Positions 15,547-25,000 of a stretch of 49,027 bases of DNA are shown here, piece by piece; the first letter of the stretch is position 1, and each line of letters begins with the position of its first letter. The stretch is from CAZKMM01 sp964553915 (GTDB lineage Bacteria; RBG-13-61-14; DRUE01): assembly GCA_964553915.1 (NCBI GenBank), contig CAZKMM010000003.1:1-49027 (forward strand). Direction: 5' to 3'. A program made the position numbers and the translations under genes. The notes below the pieces were generated by a model. The model was not told the origin of the DNA. It ran no database searches and saw nothing but the letters and a program-made list of their open reading frames with translations.

Positions 15547-16971
15547 ATGAGCTATATTCTCTTGGTCAATACCAACCGACTTCGTCCGAGAATTGCTCCC
15601 CTGGCTCTTGATTATCTTGCTACCAGTTTAACTGAAGCAGGATTTGAGGTAAAAATTTTTGACCTGGCTTTTCAGAATAAAGGCTTTAGCAAAAAGCTTT
15701 TTAATCTTTTGAAAAGAAAAAAGCCCCTTTTGGTCGGAATTAGTTTGAGGAATCTGGATGATTGTTATTTTCTTTCCGGCAAATTTCTTGCTTCTCAGAC
15801 TCGCTGGCTAATTGGCTGGCTGAAAAGAAGTTTCTCTTTTCCTGTTGTGGTGGGCGGGGTAGGATATTCCCTGGCTCCCGGCTCACTTTTGAAATATCTG
15901 GGGGCAGATTTTGGAATTTACGGCGATGGCGAGGGGAGTATGGTTAAGCTGGCTCAGGCACTGGCAGGTGCTCGCCCGCCAGAGGAGAAGGATATGCCCG
16001 GACTGGTTCTTCCGGATAAAAAGCCCGAACAAAGGGCAGAATTTGAGCTTAAAAATTTTTTTCCTCAGCGGAGTTTCATTGCCAATCAGCGTTATTTTCA
16101 GCTTGGCGGTCAGATGGGAATAGAGACCAAACGGGGTTGTGATGGGAAATGCATATATTGTGCAGACCTTTCTGCTAAGGGGAAAAAATTTCGGCTCCGC
16201 TCTCCAGAATCGGTGGTTGAAGAGCTCAAGCAGTTAGTTGCTCAGGGTATCTGGGCGTTTCATCTGTGTGATAGCGAGTTCAATCGCCCTTATTACCATT
16301 CGGTCCGGGTTCTGGAAGCGATAATCCGCTCCGGTCTGGGTAAGAAAATCAAGCTCTGGGGATATTTTTCTCCCAAGCCTTTTGATGAGGAACTTGCCCG
16401 GCTTTATGCCCGGGCAGGCGGAGCCGGAATTTGTTTTGGAGCAGATTCCGGCTCAGAAAAAATGCTGAAAAATCTGGGCAGAGACCATTCTCCTGAAGAG
16501 CTGGTTCGGGCAGTCCAGCTGTGCAGGAAATATCAAATTCGGACTATGCTTGACCTTCTTCTCGGAGCACCGGGCGAGAACAGAAAAACTTTGAGACAGA
16601 CCATCGGTTTAATGAAGAAAATCAAGCCCGAGCGGGTGGGGGTGAGCTTTGGGGTGAGAGTCTTTGCTCATACCCCGCTGGAGAAATTTCTCCGGGAAAA
16701 TGGGGGAGATGCTCATCCCGGGGTTATTGGAGATTTTGAGGATAATCCGGAATTGGTATATCCAGTTTTTTACCTGGAGCCGGGCTTACAAAAAGATGGA
16801 CTGGAATATCTCAAAAAATTGATTGATGATGACCCTCGCTTCTTCCTTCCCAGTTCCCCTTCCCAAGAGCAAAACTATAATTACAGCCAGAATCTTTATC
16901 TGGAGCGGTTGATTAAAAAGGGCGCCCGGGGAGCCTACTGGGACATCCTGGCTCAGGCTAGCTCCTTCTGA
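15547..16971 (+). CDS. B12-binding-domain radical SAM protein, substrate unknown
   Basis: This 474-aa protein has an N-terminal Rossmann-type cobalamin-binding-like domain (residues 1-145: LLVNTNRLRPRIAPLALDYL, VVVGGVGYSLAPG, YGDGEGS) and a radical SAM core with C198-x3-C202-x2-C205 (KRGCDGKCIYC) and GICFGADSGSE. It resembles the first B12-radical SAM protein of the window in layout but is clearly a different subfamily. Lying directly behind a lipid head-group enzyme and a LysM protein, it may modify a lipid or envelope molecule; this is inference from position. Its last 19 nt overlap, tail to tail, the end of the Cys-rich gene on the other strand. Confidence 0.85.
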   Translation: MSYILLVNTNRLRPRIAPLALDYLATSLTEAGFEVKIFDLAFQNKGFSKKLFNLLKRKKPLLVGISLRNLDDCYFLSGKFLASQTRWLIGWLKRSFSFPVVVGGVGYSLAPGSLLKYLGADFGIYGDGEGSMVKLAQALAGARPPEEKDMPGLVLPDKKPEQRAEFELKNFFPQRSFIANQRYFQLGGQMGIETKRGCDGKCIYCADLSAKGKKFRLRSPESVVEELKQLVAQGIWAFHLCDSEFNRPYYHSVRVLEAIIRSGLGKKIKLWGYFSPKPFDEELARLYARAGGAGICFGADSGSEKMLKNLGRDHSPEELVRAVQLCRKYQIRTMLDLLLGAPGENRKTLRQTIGLMKKIKPERVGVSFGVRVFAHTPLEKFLRENGGDAHPGVIGDFEDNPELVYPVFYLEPGLQKDGLEYLKKLIDDDPRFFLPSSPSQEQNYNYSQNLYLERLIKKGARGAYWDILAQASSF

Positions 16972-17252
16972 TATTCTTTTCCCGGAGAGCGTTGAGAAAA
17001 TTCTTTCTTTTCGTTGCTATGAGTTAAGAACCAGACCAGACAGGAAGCCCGGAACTTGCAATGCATTTCCGGGCTCGGGCAGTGGGCAAGCCCCTGCTCA
17101 AAACATTTTTTACAATAGCCCTTTCCAAATTTTTCACAGCGGGCAATAATCTTCTCTTCTGGATGGAGAGGACATCGGTTTGAATGGGCAGGAGACTGGA
17201 TTTGCTTTTGGCTGGAGGTCTGGCTTAAATTTTCTGGCAACTTCTTTTTCAT
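16953..17252 (-). CDS. Small Cys/His-rich, B-box-like zinc-binding protein
   Basis: The 99-aa protein has C27-x2-H30, C39, C47-x2-C50, H57-C58, H64-C65 and C71, the layout of small B-box-like proteins that end in a CPSPExHCxFRxxC motif. Function is not known to me. In comparable proteins a fourth cysteine would be expected near C39 (CxxC); here it is F42. The ATG at 17252 was chosen because upstream codons back to 17297 are not protein-like and cover a promoter. The gene overlaps the end of the radical SAM gene by 19 nt. Confidence 0.72.
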   Translation of the reverse strand: MKKKLPENLSQTSSQKQIQSPAHSNRCPLHPEEKIIARCEKFGKGYCKKCFEQGLAHCPSPEMHCKFRASCLVWFLTHSNEKKEFSQRSPGKEYQKELA

Positions 17253-17269
17253 TATTACTACTTTATTTG

Positions 17270-17297
17270 AATATAATGATAATTTGATAAAAATCAA
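17270..17297 (-). promoter_or_regulatory. Promoter with a perfect FNR/CRP-type box
   Basis: TTGATT (17292-17297) and TATATT (17270-17275) on the minus strand are 16 nt apart. The palindrome TTGATAAAAATCAA at 17284-17297, the exact TTGAT-N4-ATCAA consensus of FNR/ANR-type regulators, overlaps the -35 box. The position suggests repression of the Cys-rich gene by such a regulator. Confidence 0.5.
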
Positions 17298-17448
17298 GAA
17301 AAATTTTTCCCGCTTTCAAAAAAATCTGAGCAAAGAAGCCAGATTATTTTTCTCTCCCTTGGCAATTAACAGAGGATAGATTGTGTTTGAATATTTTAGC
17401 TGGGTAGAAATTTAGCTCAGATTTTTGTTCTGGGCTTCCGTGAAATTT

Positions 17449-18291
17449 TCAAAGTTCTATTTTTCTTTTCAGCATTTTGTTCAGGCTTCCGCTCTGGTAT
17501 CCGAGCAGGTCCAGGCAGGTGTAGGTGAAGCCGAGCTTAAAGAATTTTTCTGCGATTTTTTCCCGAAGTTCGGGCTGGGAAAGGAGCTTTTTCAATTCCC
17601 TTTCTCCCAGTTCAACCCGGGCAATTTCCTGATGATACCGAACCCGAAAAATCCGAAACCCGAGCTGGTAAAGATATTCCTCTGCCTCTGCCACCTGCTG
17701 TAATTTTTTTTTGGTAAGTTTTTCTCCGTAGGGGAATCTGGAAGCCAGGCAGGCATTGGAGGGAAGGCTCCAGCTTTCCAGTCCGAGGAATTTGCTTGCG
17801 GTTCTGATTTCTTCTTTGCTGAAACCTGCTTCCACCAGCGGGCTTTTGATTCCCAGCTCCCGGAGAGCTTTTCTTCCCGGGCGATAGTCTTTCAGGTCAT
17901 CCAGGTTGCTGGCTTCCAGCACCTCTTTTAATCCCAGTTTTTTTGCAAGGTTTTTCAGGGCTTTGAACTCTTCTTTTTTGCAGTAATAACATCGGTTGGG
18001 AGGATTTTGCACCAGTTTTTTTTCTCTCAGGGGATTGGAGTTTAAGATAATCAGCTCCACTCCCAGCTTTCGGGCAAATTTTTCTGCCCGCTCTTTTTCT
18101 CGTTCCGTGATAAGAAGGGAATATATCATACCCGCTTTGACCTTTTCTCCTAAAACCGCTTTTGCCCGGGCTAAAAGAAAGCTGGAATCTACTCCGCCGG
18201 AAAAAGCTACCAGAGCGGATTGATACTGAGCCAGGATTTGGTCCAGTTTTTTCAGCCTGGCTTTTAATTTTACTGGCAATTTTCCTGCCAT
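17449..18291 (-). CDS. larE: LarE-type ATP-dependent sulfur transferase (PP-loop)
   Basis: LarE adenylates and sulfurates the pyridinium dicarboxylate precursor of the nickel-pincer cofactor. The 280-aa protein has the PP-loop SGGVDSS at residues 31-37, C101-x2-C104 in NRCYYCKKEEF, and C181 in NACLASRFPYG, the position of the sulfur-donating cysteine in sacrificial LarE. Having the CxxC pair plus this cysteine is compatible with the iron-sulfur, catalytic variant. larB, larC and lactate racemase are absent nearby, so it could serve another nickel-pincer enzyme or another thiolation. It overlaps the upstream TPR lipoprotein gene by 22 nt. Confidence 0.92.
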   Translation of the reverse strand: MAGKLPVKLKARLKKLDQILAQYQSALVAFSGGVDSSFLLARAKAVLGEKVKAGMIYSLLITEREKERAEKFARKLGVELIILNSNPLREKKLVQNPPNRCYYCKKEEFKALKNLAKKLGLKEVLEASNLDDLKDYRPGRKALRELGIKSPLVEAGFSKEEIRTASKFLGLESWSLPSNACLASRFPYGEKLTKKKLQQVAEAEEYLYQLGFRIFRVRYHQEIARVELGERELKKLLSQPELREKIAEKFFKLGFTYTCLDLLGYQSGSLNKMLKRKIEL

Positions 18292-18812
18292 AGTTTTTCT
18301 GCCTCCGGGAGGTTTGCTTGAGCCAGAGTCCGGGCTTTTTCCAGGGCTTGGCAGGCTTTTTCCGCTCTGTGGCTCTGGAAAAGAATCTGGGCATAGGTTA
18401 GAAAATATGCCGGATTACTTTCCAGCTCCAGAGCCTTTTTGATATTTTTCTCTGCGGAAGCGAGCTGGTGGAGGTTAAGATAAGCATCTGCCAGATTGTT
18501 AAAGGCAGGAGCGTAATTCGGATTCAGCGAAAGAGATTTTTTGTAAGCCCGAACCGCTTTTTGGTATTTTTTCTCCTGATGATAAACCAGTCCGAGATAA
18601 AACCAGCCCAGATAATTTTCCGGCTCATTTTTCAGCATCATTTTGAACTCCCGCTCTGCGGATTGATATTCTCCGGATTGATAATAAATCAATCCGAGCT
18701 GAAAATGTTCCCCGGGATTGAGCGGGTCTTTGATTTTTACCAGGCTCAGCTTCTTTTCGCAGGAAGCAAACGAAAATAATAGAAAAAGGATTAGAAAAAT
18801 TTTTCTTTTCAT
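18270..18812 (-). CDS. TPR lipoprotein
   Basis: The 180-aa protein starts MKRKIFLILFLLFSFASC, a lipoprotein signal with the lipidated cysteine at residue 18, followed by about four tetratricopeptide repeats (residues 35-170; GLIYYQSGEYQSAEREFKMM, GLVYHQEKKYQKAVRAYKKS, ADAYLNLHQLASAEKNIKKA). TPRs mediate protein contacts, so this is probably an envelope scaffold. An in-frame ATG at 18848 would place 12 unrelated residues before the signal, so 18812 is preferred. Its end overlaps the larE start by 22 nt, making the two one transcript, though a functional link is unclear. Confidence 0.85.
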   Translation of the reverse strand: MKRKIFLILFLLFSFASCEKKLSLVKIKDPLNPGEHFQLGLIYYQSGEYQSAEREFKMMLKNEPENYLGWFYLGLVYHQEKKYQKAVRAYKKSLSLNPNYAPAFNNLADAYLNLHQLASAEKNIKKALELESNPAYFLTYAQILFQSHRAEKACQALEKARTLAQANLPEAEKLWQENCQ

Positions 18813-18975
18813 CAGTAAAGATTTTGCCGGAATTCCCCGAAAAATCAATTAGCCGGACAATATAGATTTTGATTTGCTTTAAAAGAAAATGCTGAAAAAA
18901 TCCAAAAGACTAAAATTTAGAAACTTTTTCTTTAAAAAATGGGATTTCCTTTTAAATTTTTTGTTTTTTCTGAAC

Positions 18976-19004
18976 TTGACATAAGGTGGATTATGCCTTA
19001 TCTT
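18976..19004 (+). promoter_or_regulatory. Promoter and candidate TetR operator of the efflux operon
   Basis: TTGACA (18976-18981) and TATCTT (18999-19004) are 17 nt apart. Between and over them lies an inverted repeat ATAAGG (18981-18986) N9 CCTTAT (18996-19001). A repressor bound there would block both promoter boxes, as expected for autoregulation by the TetR-type protein encoded next. Confidence 0.6.
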
Positions 19005-19041
19005 TGAATCTTGATTTCAAAATTTGAATCTCAATTCTAAA

Positions 19042-19683
19042 ATGGGAAAATCTTCAGAAAAAAAGAAACTTTCCAGAAAAGAGCGGGAGCAGGTTGCCCG
19101 TCGGAATGAGATTTTGGATACTGCGCTTCGGCTTTTTTCCCGGAAGGGCTATCATCAGACCTCTATGAGTGAGATTGCCAGGGAGTCAGAATTCAGCATT
19201 GGCTCGCTTTATAATTTTTTCAGGAGCAAGGAGGATTTATTTTTCCAGCTGTTCAAGCGGAATGTTGATGAGCTTGAGGAGCTGGTGGAGTGGGCAATTT
19301 CTCAGGGCAAGGATGCGAAGGAGAAGCTGGAGAAATTAACTGGGGTGCTTTTTGAGTATTTTGAGAAAAAGTGGCAGGCGTTTCATATTCTTGCTTTAAA
19401 TCGCCAGAGTTTTGAATGGAATTTAAAAGATGAGCTGGCAGAGGTAATTCGTGCCAAGCATCTTGAGTTTATTTCTACTCTTTCCCAGATAATGGCGGAA
19501 GGAGTCAAGCAGGGGATTTTCAAGCGGTTTCGTCCAGAGGAAATGGCACTGGCATTTATGGGTTTGATTAACGGCTCGCTTTTTTTCTGGATTGAATCTG
19601 GCAGGGGTTATTCTCTTTTGAGTCGCAAGGAACAGATTTTAGAGATATTTTTTCAGGGAGTGGAGAAAACCGGGAGGAGATAA
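19042..19683 (+). CDS. TetR-family transcriptional regulator
   Basis: The protein (213 aa) has a TetR-type helix-turn-helix at residues 24-70 (ILDTALRLFSRKGYHQTSMS, EIARESEFSIGSLYNFFRSK) and a helical C-terminal ligand domain. It stands first in an operon with a complete RND efflux system, 2 nt before the tolC-like gene, which points to local control of the pump in response to an exported compound. I chose the ATG at 19042; the TTG at 19024 is in frame but unlikely. No Shine-Dalgarno sequence is visible, suggesting weak translation. The basic, lysine-rich N-terminal arm (KSSEKKKLSRKER) may contact DNA. Confidence 0.93.
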   Translation: MGKSSEKKKLSRKEREQVARRNEILDTALRLFSRKGYHQTSMSEIARESEFSIGSLYNFFRSKEDLFFQLFKRNVDELEELVEWAISQGKDAKEKLEKLTGVLFEYFEKKWQAFHILALNRQSFEWNLKDELAEVIRAKHLEFISTLSQIMAEGVKQGIFKRFRPEEMALAFMGLINGSLFFWIESGRGYSLLSRKEQILEIFFQGVEKTGRR

Positions 19684-19685
19684 GA

Positions 19686-21098
19686 ATGAAGATTGGATGG
19701 AGAATTTGGGGAGTTTTGATTTTGCTCTGGGGTTTTTCTTTAAGGGCGGAGCCGGGCGAGGTGCTCAAATTGAGTTTGGATGAGTGCATCAAACTGGCAC
19801 TGGAGAACAGTCCCCAGATTAAGATGGCAGAGGCAAAGGTGGAATCTGCCCGGGGCAAGCTGGTCAGCACCCGTTCATATTTAATTCCACAATTGAAAGC
19901 CAGCGGGCTTTACACCCGGGCGAGCAATCTTCCGGAATTTAAAAGCGGAGAGATGCAGATGATTCCTACCAGTTTTCCCTTTGCCAATGAAAGCACTCCG
20001 CTTCCTCCCACTCATCTTCATTTTATTCCTTTTCCCAGCTTTGAGATGTCCAACACCCGGGAGGGAGATATTTATAACTTTAAAATTGAGCTGACCTATC
20101 CGGTTTATACCGGAGGTAGAACCACTCAGGGCTATAAGGCGAGCAAGCTGGAGCTGGAGGCGAGCGAGCTGGAGCTGGCTCAAGCCAGGCTGGATTTGGT
20201 TTCTCAGGTTAAGCAGGCGTTTTATCAGGTGGTTTTAGCCCAGGAGATGGTTCGGGTGATTGACCAGTCGTATCAGGTGATGGAGGGGCATTATCGTCAG
20301 GTGAAGGCTCTGTATAATGAAGGGTATGTTAGTAATCTGGACCTGCTTCAGGTAAAATCCCGGCTCAGCTCTCTTCGTCCCCAGCAGATTCAGGCTCATA
20401 ATGGTCTGGAGCTGGCAAAGCTGGCTTTGAAGAATATTCTTTATCTGGCGCCGGAAACTGATGTAGAGGTGGTGGGAAAGCTTGAGTATCAGGCAAGGGA
20501 AATCCCTGAGCTTTCCCAGGTTTTAGAAACCGCGCTTAATCAGCGACCGGATTTAAAGAGTTTGGAGATCAGAAAAAAGCAGGCAGAAGCCGGGCTGAAA
20601 ATTGCCCGGGCAGGTTATCTTCCCACGGTGGCTTTATTTGCCAACTATCAATGGAGTCGGGGTCAGGAGATGCCTCCCAATGATGAGGTCTGGCGGGAAG
20701 GCTGGCAGGCAGGAGTAAGTGCCAGCATCAATCTTTTTGATGGTCTTAAGACCTATGGGGATATGAAATCAGCCCGGAGCCAGCTGGAGCAGGTGAGCTG
20801 GGGAAAAAGGGCTTTGGAGCGAGGAGTGGAAATAGAGGTGACCAGTGCCTATTTAAAGCTGGTTTCTGCCCGGGAAAATGTGGAGGCACAGAAGGTAAAC
20901 GTAGAATCTGCCCGGGAAAATTTTGAAACCGCAAAAGAAAAATACCGGCAGGGAATGGCAAATAATCTGGAGGTAATGGATGCCGAGGTTAATCTTACCC
21001 GGGCAAGGGCAGATTATCTTAGAGCGGTGAGTGATTGGTTAATTGCCTGGGTGGAGCTGGAAAAAGCCATAGGAAAAATGGAGGTGGAGAAAAAATGA
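19686..21098 (+). CDS. TolC-family outer-membrane efflux channel
   Basis: The 470-aa protein has a signal peptide (to about residue 21), then two OEP repeats: LSLDECIKLALENSPQIKMA near residue 30 and a second helix-rich half near residue 260-460 (ALNQRPDLKSLEIRKKQAEA). Such trimers form the outer-membrane exit duct of RND and ABC exporters. The region between about residues 85-125 is Pro- and Phe-rich and forms part of the beta-barrel/equatorial insert. Its stop overlaps the start of the next gene (ATGA). Confidence 0.93.
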   Translation: MKIGWRIWGVLILLWGFSLRAEPGEVLKLSLDECIKLALENSPQIKMAEAKVESARGKLVSTRSYLIPQLKASGLYTRASNLPEFKSGEMQMIPTSFPFANESTPLPPTHLHFIPFPSFEMSNTREGDIYNFKIELTYPVYTGGRTTQGYKASKLELEASELELAQARLDLVSQVKQAFYQVVLAQEMVRVIDQSYQVMEGHYRQVKALYNEGYVSNLDLLQVKSRLSSLRPQQIQAHNGLELAKLALKNILYLAPETDVEVVGKLEYQAREIPELSQVLETALNQRPDLKSLEIRKKQAEAGLKIARAGYLPTVALFANYQWSRGQEMPPNDEVWREGWQAGVSASINLFDGLKTYGDMKSARSQLEQVSWGKRALERGVEIEVTSAYLKLVSARENVEAQKVNVESARENFETAKEKYRQGMANNLEVMDAEVNLTRARADYLRAVSDWLIAWVELEKAIGKMEVEKK

Positions 21099-22036
21099 AA
21101 AGGGCTACGATAGTTTTTTTGGTTTTGGTGGCTTTGCTTTTGCTGGGAATAGTTGGAGTGGTTATTTCCAGCAGGGGTGGGAAAAAGGAGGCAAAGAGCG
21201 AGCTGGCGGAGATTGAGGTTCCGGTGGTAGTAGATGAAGTTAAACTGGGCGATATAGAAGATGTCATTGAGCTTTATGGTTATATAGAACCGAGTTCTGA
21301 GGTAAATGTTATCAGCAAGGTTTCTGGCAAGCTGATTCGGAATGTGGTGGAAGAAGGAGATGAGGTGAGGAAGGACCAGGTGATTGCTTATGTTAATCAG
21401 GATATTCCCGGGGTGAAGTTTCGTCATTATCCGGTAGAAAGCCCGGTTCGGGGAGTGGTGGCAAAGCTCCTTTTTGACCCCGGAGCAATGGTTTCTCCTC
21501 AGTTTCCCATTGCCACGGTGGTGGATATTGATAAGGTTCGGGTCAAAACCAGTGTGATTGAAAAGGATTATGCCCGACTCCAGCTCGGACAGCTTGCCCG
21601 GGTTTACAATGATGCTTATCCAGGTAAATGGTTTAAAGGAAAGCTGATAAAGATTGCCCCGGTTTTAGACCAGCTTTCTCATACCGCAGAGGTGGAGATT
21701 GAGATTGAAAATCCCGGACATCTTTTAAGACCCGGGATGTTTGTTCGGATTGAGCTGGTGGTAGATAAGCATCAAAAGGTCCCGATTGTTCCAAAGACCG
21801 CGGTGCTGAGAAGACTGGGAAAGAATATCATCTATATAGTGGAAGAAGGAATTGCCCGGGAAAGAGAGGTCAAGCTCGGCTATTATGATTTATATAACTA
21901 TGAGATTCTGGAGGGGGTCAAGCCCGGGGAGTTATTTATAGCCCAGGAGCAGGCGGTTCTTCAAGATGGGGTTCGGGTTCGGATTGCCCGGAATTTAGCC
22001 CAACAACCCCTGGAAAAAGAGGAGGGAGAAAAATGA
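21095..22036 (+). CDS. RND efflux periplasmic adaptor (HlyD/MFP family)
   Basis: The adaptor links the inner-membrane RND pump to the TolC-like duct. The 313-aa protein has an N-terminal membrane anchor (TIVFLVLVALLLLGIVGVVI), a lipoyl/barrel-sandwich domain (YIEPSSEVNVISKVSGKL, SPVRGVVAKL) and a beta-barrel domain (ARVYNDAYPGKWFKGKLIKI). The alpha-helical hairpin usual in MexA/AcrA is almost absent: the lipoyl halves are joined by a short segment. The start at 21095 overlaps the previous stop; an earlier frame start at 21035 lies inside the tolC-like gene. The stop overlaps the pump gene (ATGA). Confidence 0.93.
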   Translation: MKRATIVFLVLVALLLLGIVGVVISSRGGKKEAKSELAEIEVPVVVDEVKLGDIEDVIELYGYIEPSSEVNVISKVSGKLIRNVVEEGDEVRKDQVIAYVNQDIPGVKFRHYPVESPVRGVVAKLLFDPGAMVSPQFPIATVVDIDKVRVKTSVIEKDYARLQLGQLARVYNDAYPGKWFKGKLIKIAPVLDQLSHTAEVEIEIENPGHLLRPGMFVRIELVVDKHQKVPIVPKTAVLRRLGKNIIYIVEEGIAREREVKLGYYDLYNYEILEGVKPGELFIAQEQAVLQDGVRVRIARNLAQQPLEKEEGEK

Positions 22037-25000
22037 GCTTTTTTAACTTCCCGATTCGCAGACCGGTTACCATCGTAATGTGGATGCTGATTATCAGTGT
22101 GGTTGGGATAATTGCTCTCTGGAGGCTTCCGCTGGAAATGATGCCGGAGATAGAATTTCCCCAGTTGACTGTGGTTACCGGCTATTCCGGAGCCGGTCCG
22201 GAAGAGGTGGAAAAGAGACTGACCAAACCTCTGGAAGAAGTTATCCGCACAGTTCCTGATATAAAAAATGTCAAAAGCATTTCCAGTGAAGGAATGAGCG
22301 TGCTCATTTGCGAATTTAACTGGGGGACTGATTTAGATACCGCTTCAAATGATATTCGGGACCGAATTGAGAGAGTCAAAGACTATTTACCCGAGGAGGC
22401 GGAACAGCCATTTATTTTCAAGATAAATGTTCAAGAGATGCCAGTAGTAATTTTACATCTTATTGGTGAGGGCAGGGGGAGATTTGAGCTGGGGAAGATG
22501 GCGGATGATATTGTCTCTCCCCTTCTTGAGCGTGTGCCCGGAGTTGCCAGTGCTATGGTGATGGGCAAGCTGGATCGAGAAATTAAGGTTGAGGTCAATA
22601 AAGATAAGCTTCTTGCCTACGGACTTGACCTTACAGATATCGTTAATGCCATAAGGTACCACAATCTGGATATGACTATTGGTCATATCAATCTTCCCAG
22701 AACTCGTCTGGAAATCAAGGCAAAAGGAGAGTTTACTGACCTGGAGGAATTGAGAAATCTGGTGGTGGGATACGGGATCAGCCCGGCTCAAAGGCAAAAT
22801 CTGGAGTTGAAAAAAGCTTTAAGAATGGCACAGCCTTTAGAGGGAAAAGGCTCGGTAAGTCCCATCAGGCTCAGAGATGTAGCTGAGGTTATTGATGGGT
22901 ATGAGGAGGTTGAAGAATCGATTCGCAGGATAGAAGAGGGTAAGACTTATAGTGGAGTGGCTCTGATCGTGATGAAAGAAAGCGATGCCAATATTGTTGA
23001 GACCGCAAGAAATATTAAAAAAGCCCTGCCGGATATCCAGAAGCGTCTGCCCGAGGAAGTTAAGCTAACTGAGGCTATAGATATGAGCGACTTTATTACT
23101 GATTCCATCAATGCTCTTAAGCGAGCTGCTTATGAAGGGGCAATTGGTGCCGGCTTGGTTTTGCTTCTGTTCTTATTCAGTTTTGCTCCTACCTTGATTG
23201 TGGCGGTTTCTATTCCGCTTTCTTTGCTGATTGCTTTTGCCTGCATTTATTTTGCTGGTTATTCCCTGAATATGATTACCCTGGGGGCACTGGTTGTGGC
23301 TCTGGGCAAGCTGGTGGATGATTCCATCGTGGTGGTGGAAAATACCTTCCGGTATCTGGAAAAAGGCTGGGAGCCAAGAAGAGCTGCGGAACAAGGAGTA
23401 AGAGAAGTTGCCATTGCCATTACCGGGGCGACGGTGGTAGCGGTGATTATCTTTTTACCTTTAGCCTTTATCCGGGGATTGAGCTCCCAGCTATTTCGTC
23501 CCTTTGCGGTTACCTTTTTCTTTGCCTTGATGGGCTCTTTGCTGGTGGCTTTTACCATTGTCCCGATGCTTTGTAGCAGATTTTTGCGTCCCAGGCCAGC
23601 AGTGAGAAAATCAGGCAAGCCCAAAAAACAGGTGTTTTCTCATATTCAAAACGCCTATGCCTGGATTCTGGCTTGGACCCTAGATAATCGGGGAAAAGTC
23701 CTTGCCCTGGCAGTGCTGGTTTTGGTCTTTACCCTGGTAGTTTTGAAGTATAAGATTCCCACTCAGTTTATGGCAGAAGCAGATGTGGGCGCCTATCAGA
23801 TAACAATGAAACTTCCCACCGGAACCCCATATAAAGAAACTGAAAAAGTGGTTAAAAGCATTGAGGACCAGATTATAAAAACCTTTCCTGACCTTAAAGC
23901 CAGTGTGGAAATAATTGGTGAGTCTAGCGACCCAAGAAGGGCAGTGATGAGTGGCGGAAAAGCAATGGGAACCAATGATGCTCGCTTGATTTTCCTTTTT
24001 AAGAAAAAATCTGAAGGTGGATTTAATCGTTTTCCGCAGGTAAGAGCTTTCTGGGATGAGATTGAAAAACAGCTTCCCAGCGCCCAAATTGCTTTTGCTA
24101 ATATGGGGATGGAAAGTGCAATGGGCGGAGAAAGAAAACCCGTAGAAATAAAAATTTTTGGAGAGGATTTGCAGGTATTAAGGAAAATTGCTGAGGAGCT
24201 TGCGGACCGGCTGAAGAATATTGAAGGCATCAGAGATGTCACCACCAGTATGGAAGAAAAAGCTCCCCGGGAAGAATTTTTCTTTGACCGAACCCTGCTT
24301 TCCAGCTATGGCTTGGTTACTGCTCAGGCAGAGATGACAATGAACACCGCCTTAGATGGTCAAATTGCCAGCAGGTATCGGGAAGCTGGAGATGAGTATG
24401 ATATCCGGGTGCGGTTCCGGGAGCAGGATAGAGATGACCTGAAAGATATTGAGAACATTCCCCTGAGCTCTCCCTTTGGCTTTCAATTGCCTGCCCGGGC
24501 GGTGGGAAAATTTCGCTCCAGCCTGACGCCAGTTTTTATTGAGCGGGAAAACAGCAAAAGAATGGTAACGGTTGAAGCGAGCAAAACCGAGCGTCCGCTC
24601 AGCGAGATTATAAAAGATGTCAACCAGGTGCTGGAATCCTATCCCTTCCCTGAGCAGTATTTTTATGAATTCGGCGGAGACTGGGAAGATAAGCAAGAAG
24701 CTTTTGCAGATTTAGGCATAATGCTTATTCTCTCGGTATTTTTGGTTTATATGGTTCTTGCCAGCCTCTATGAATCTCTGGTGCATCCCTTCACAATAAT
24801 GAGCGCCATTCCTTTTGCCTTTACCGGAGCTCTTATTGCTCTATGGATAACCAACACCCCGCTGGATACCTCAGCTTATATTGGAATGATTATGCTGGTG
24901 GGAATTGTCGCAACCAATTCCATTGTGCTGATTGACTTTGTCCTTGAATATCATCGTCAGGGAATGCCGAGAAGGGAGGCAGTGATTGAAGCCGGCAGGG

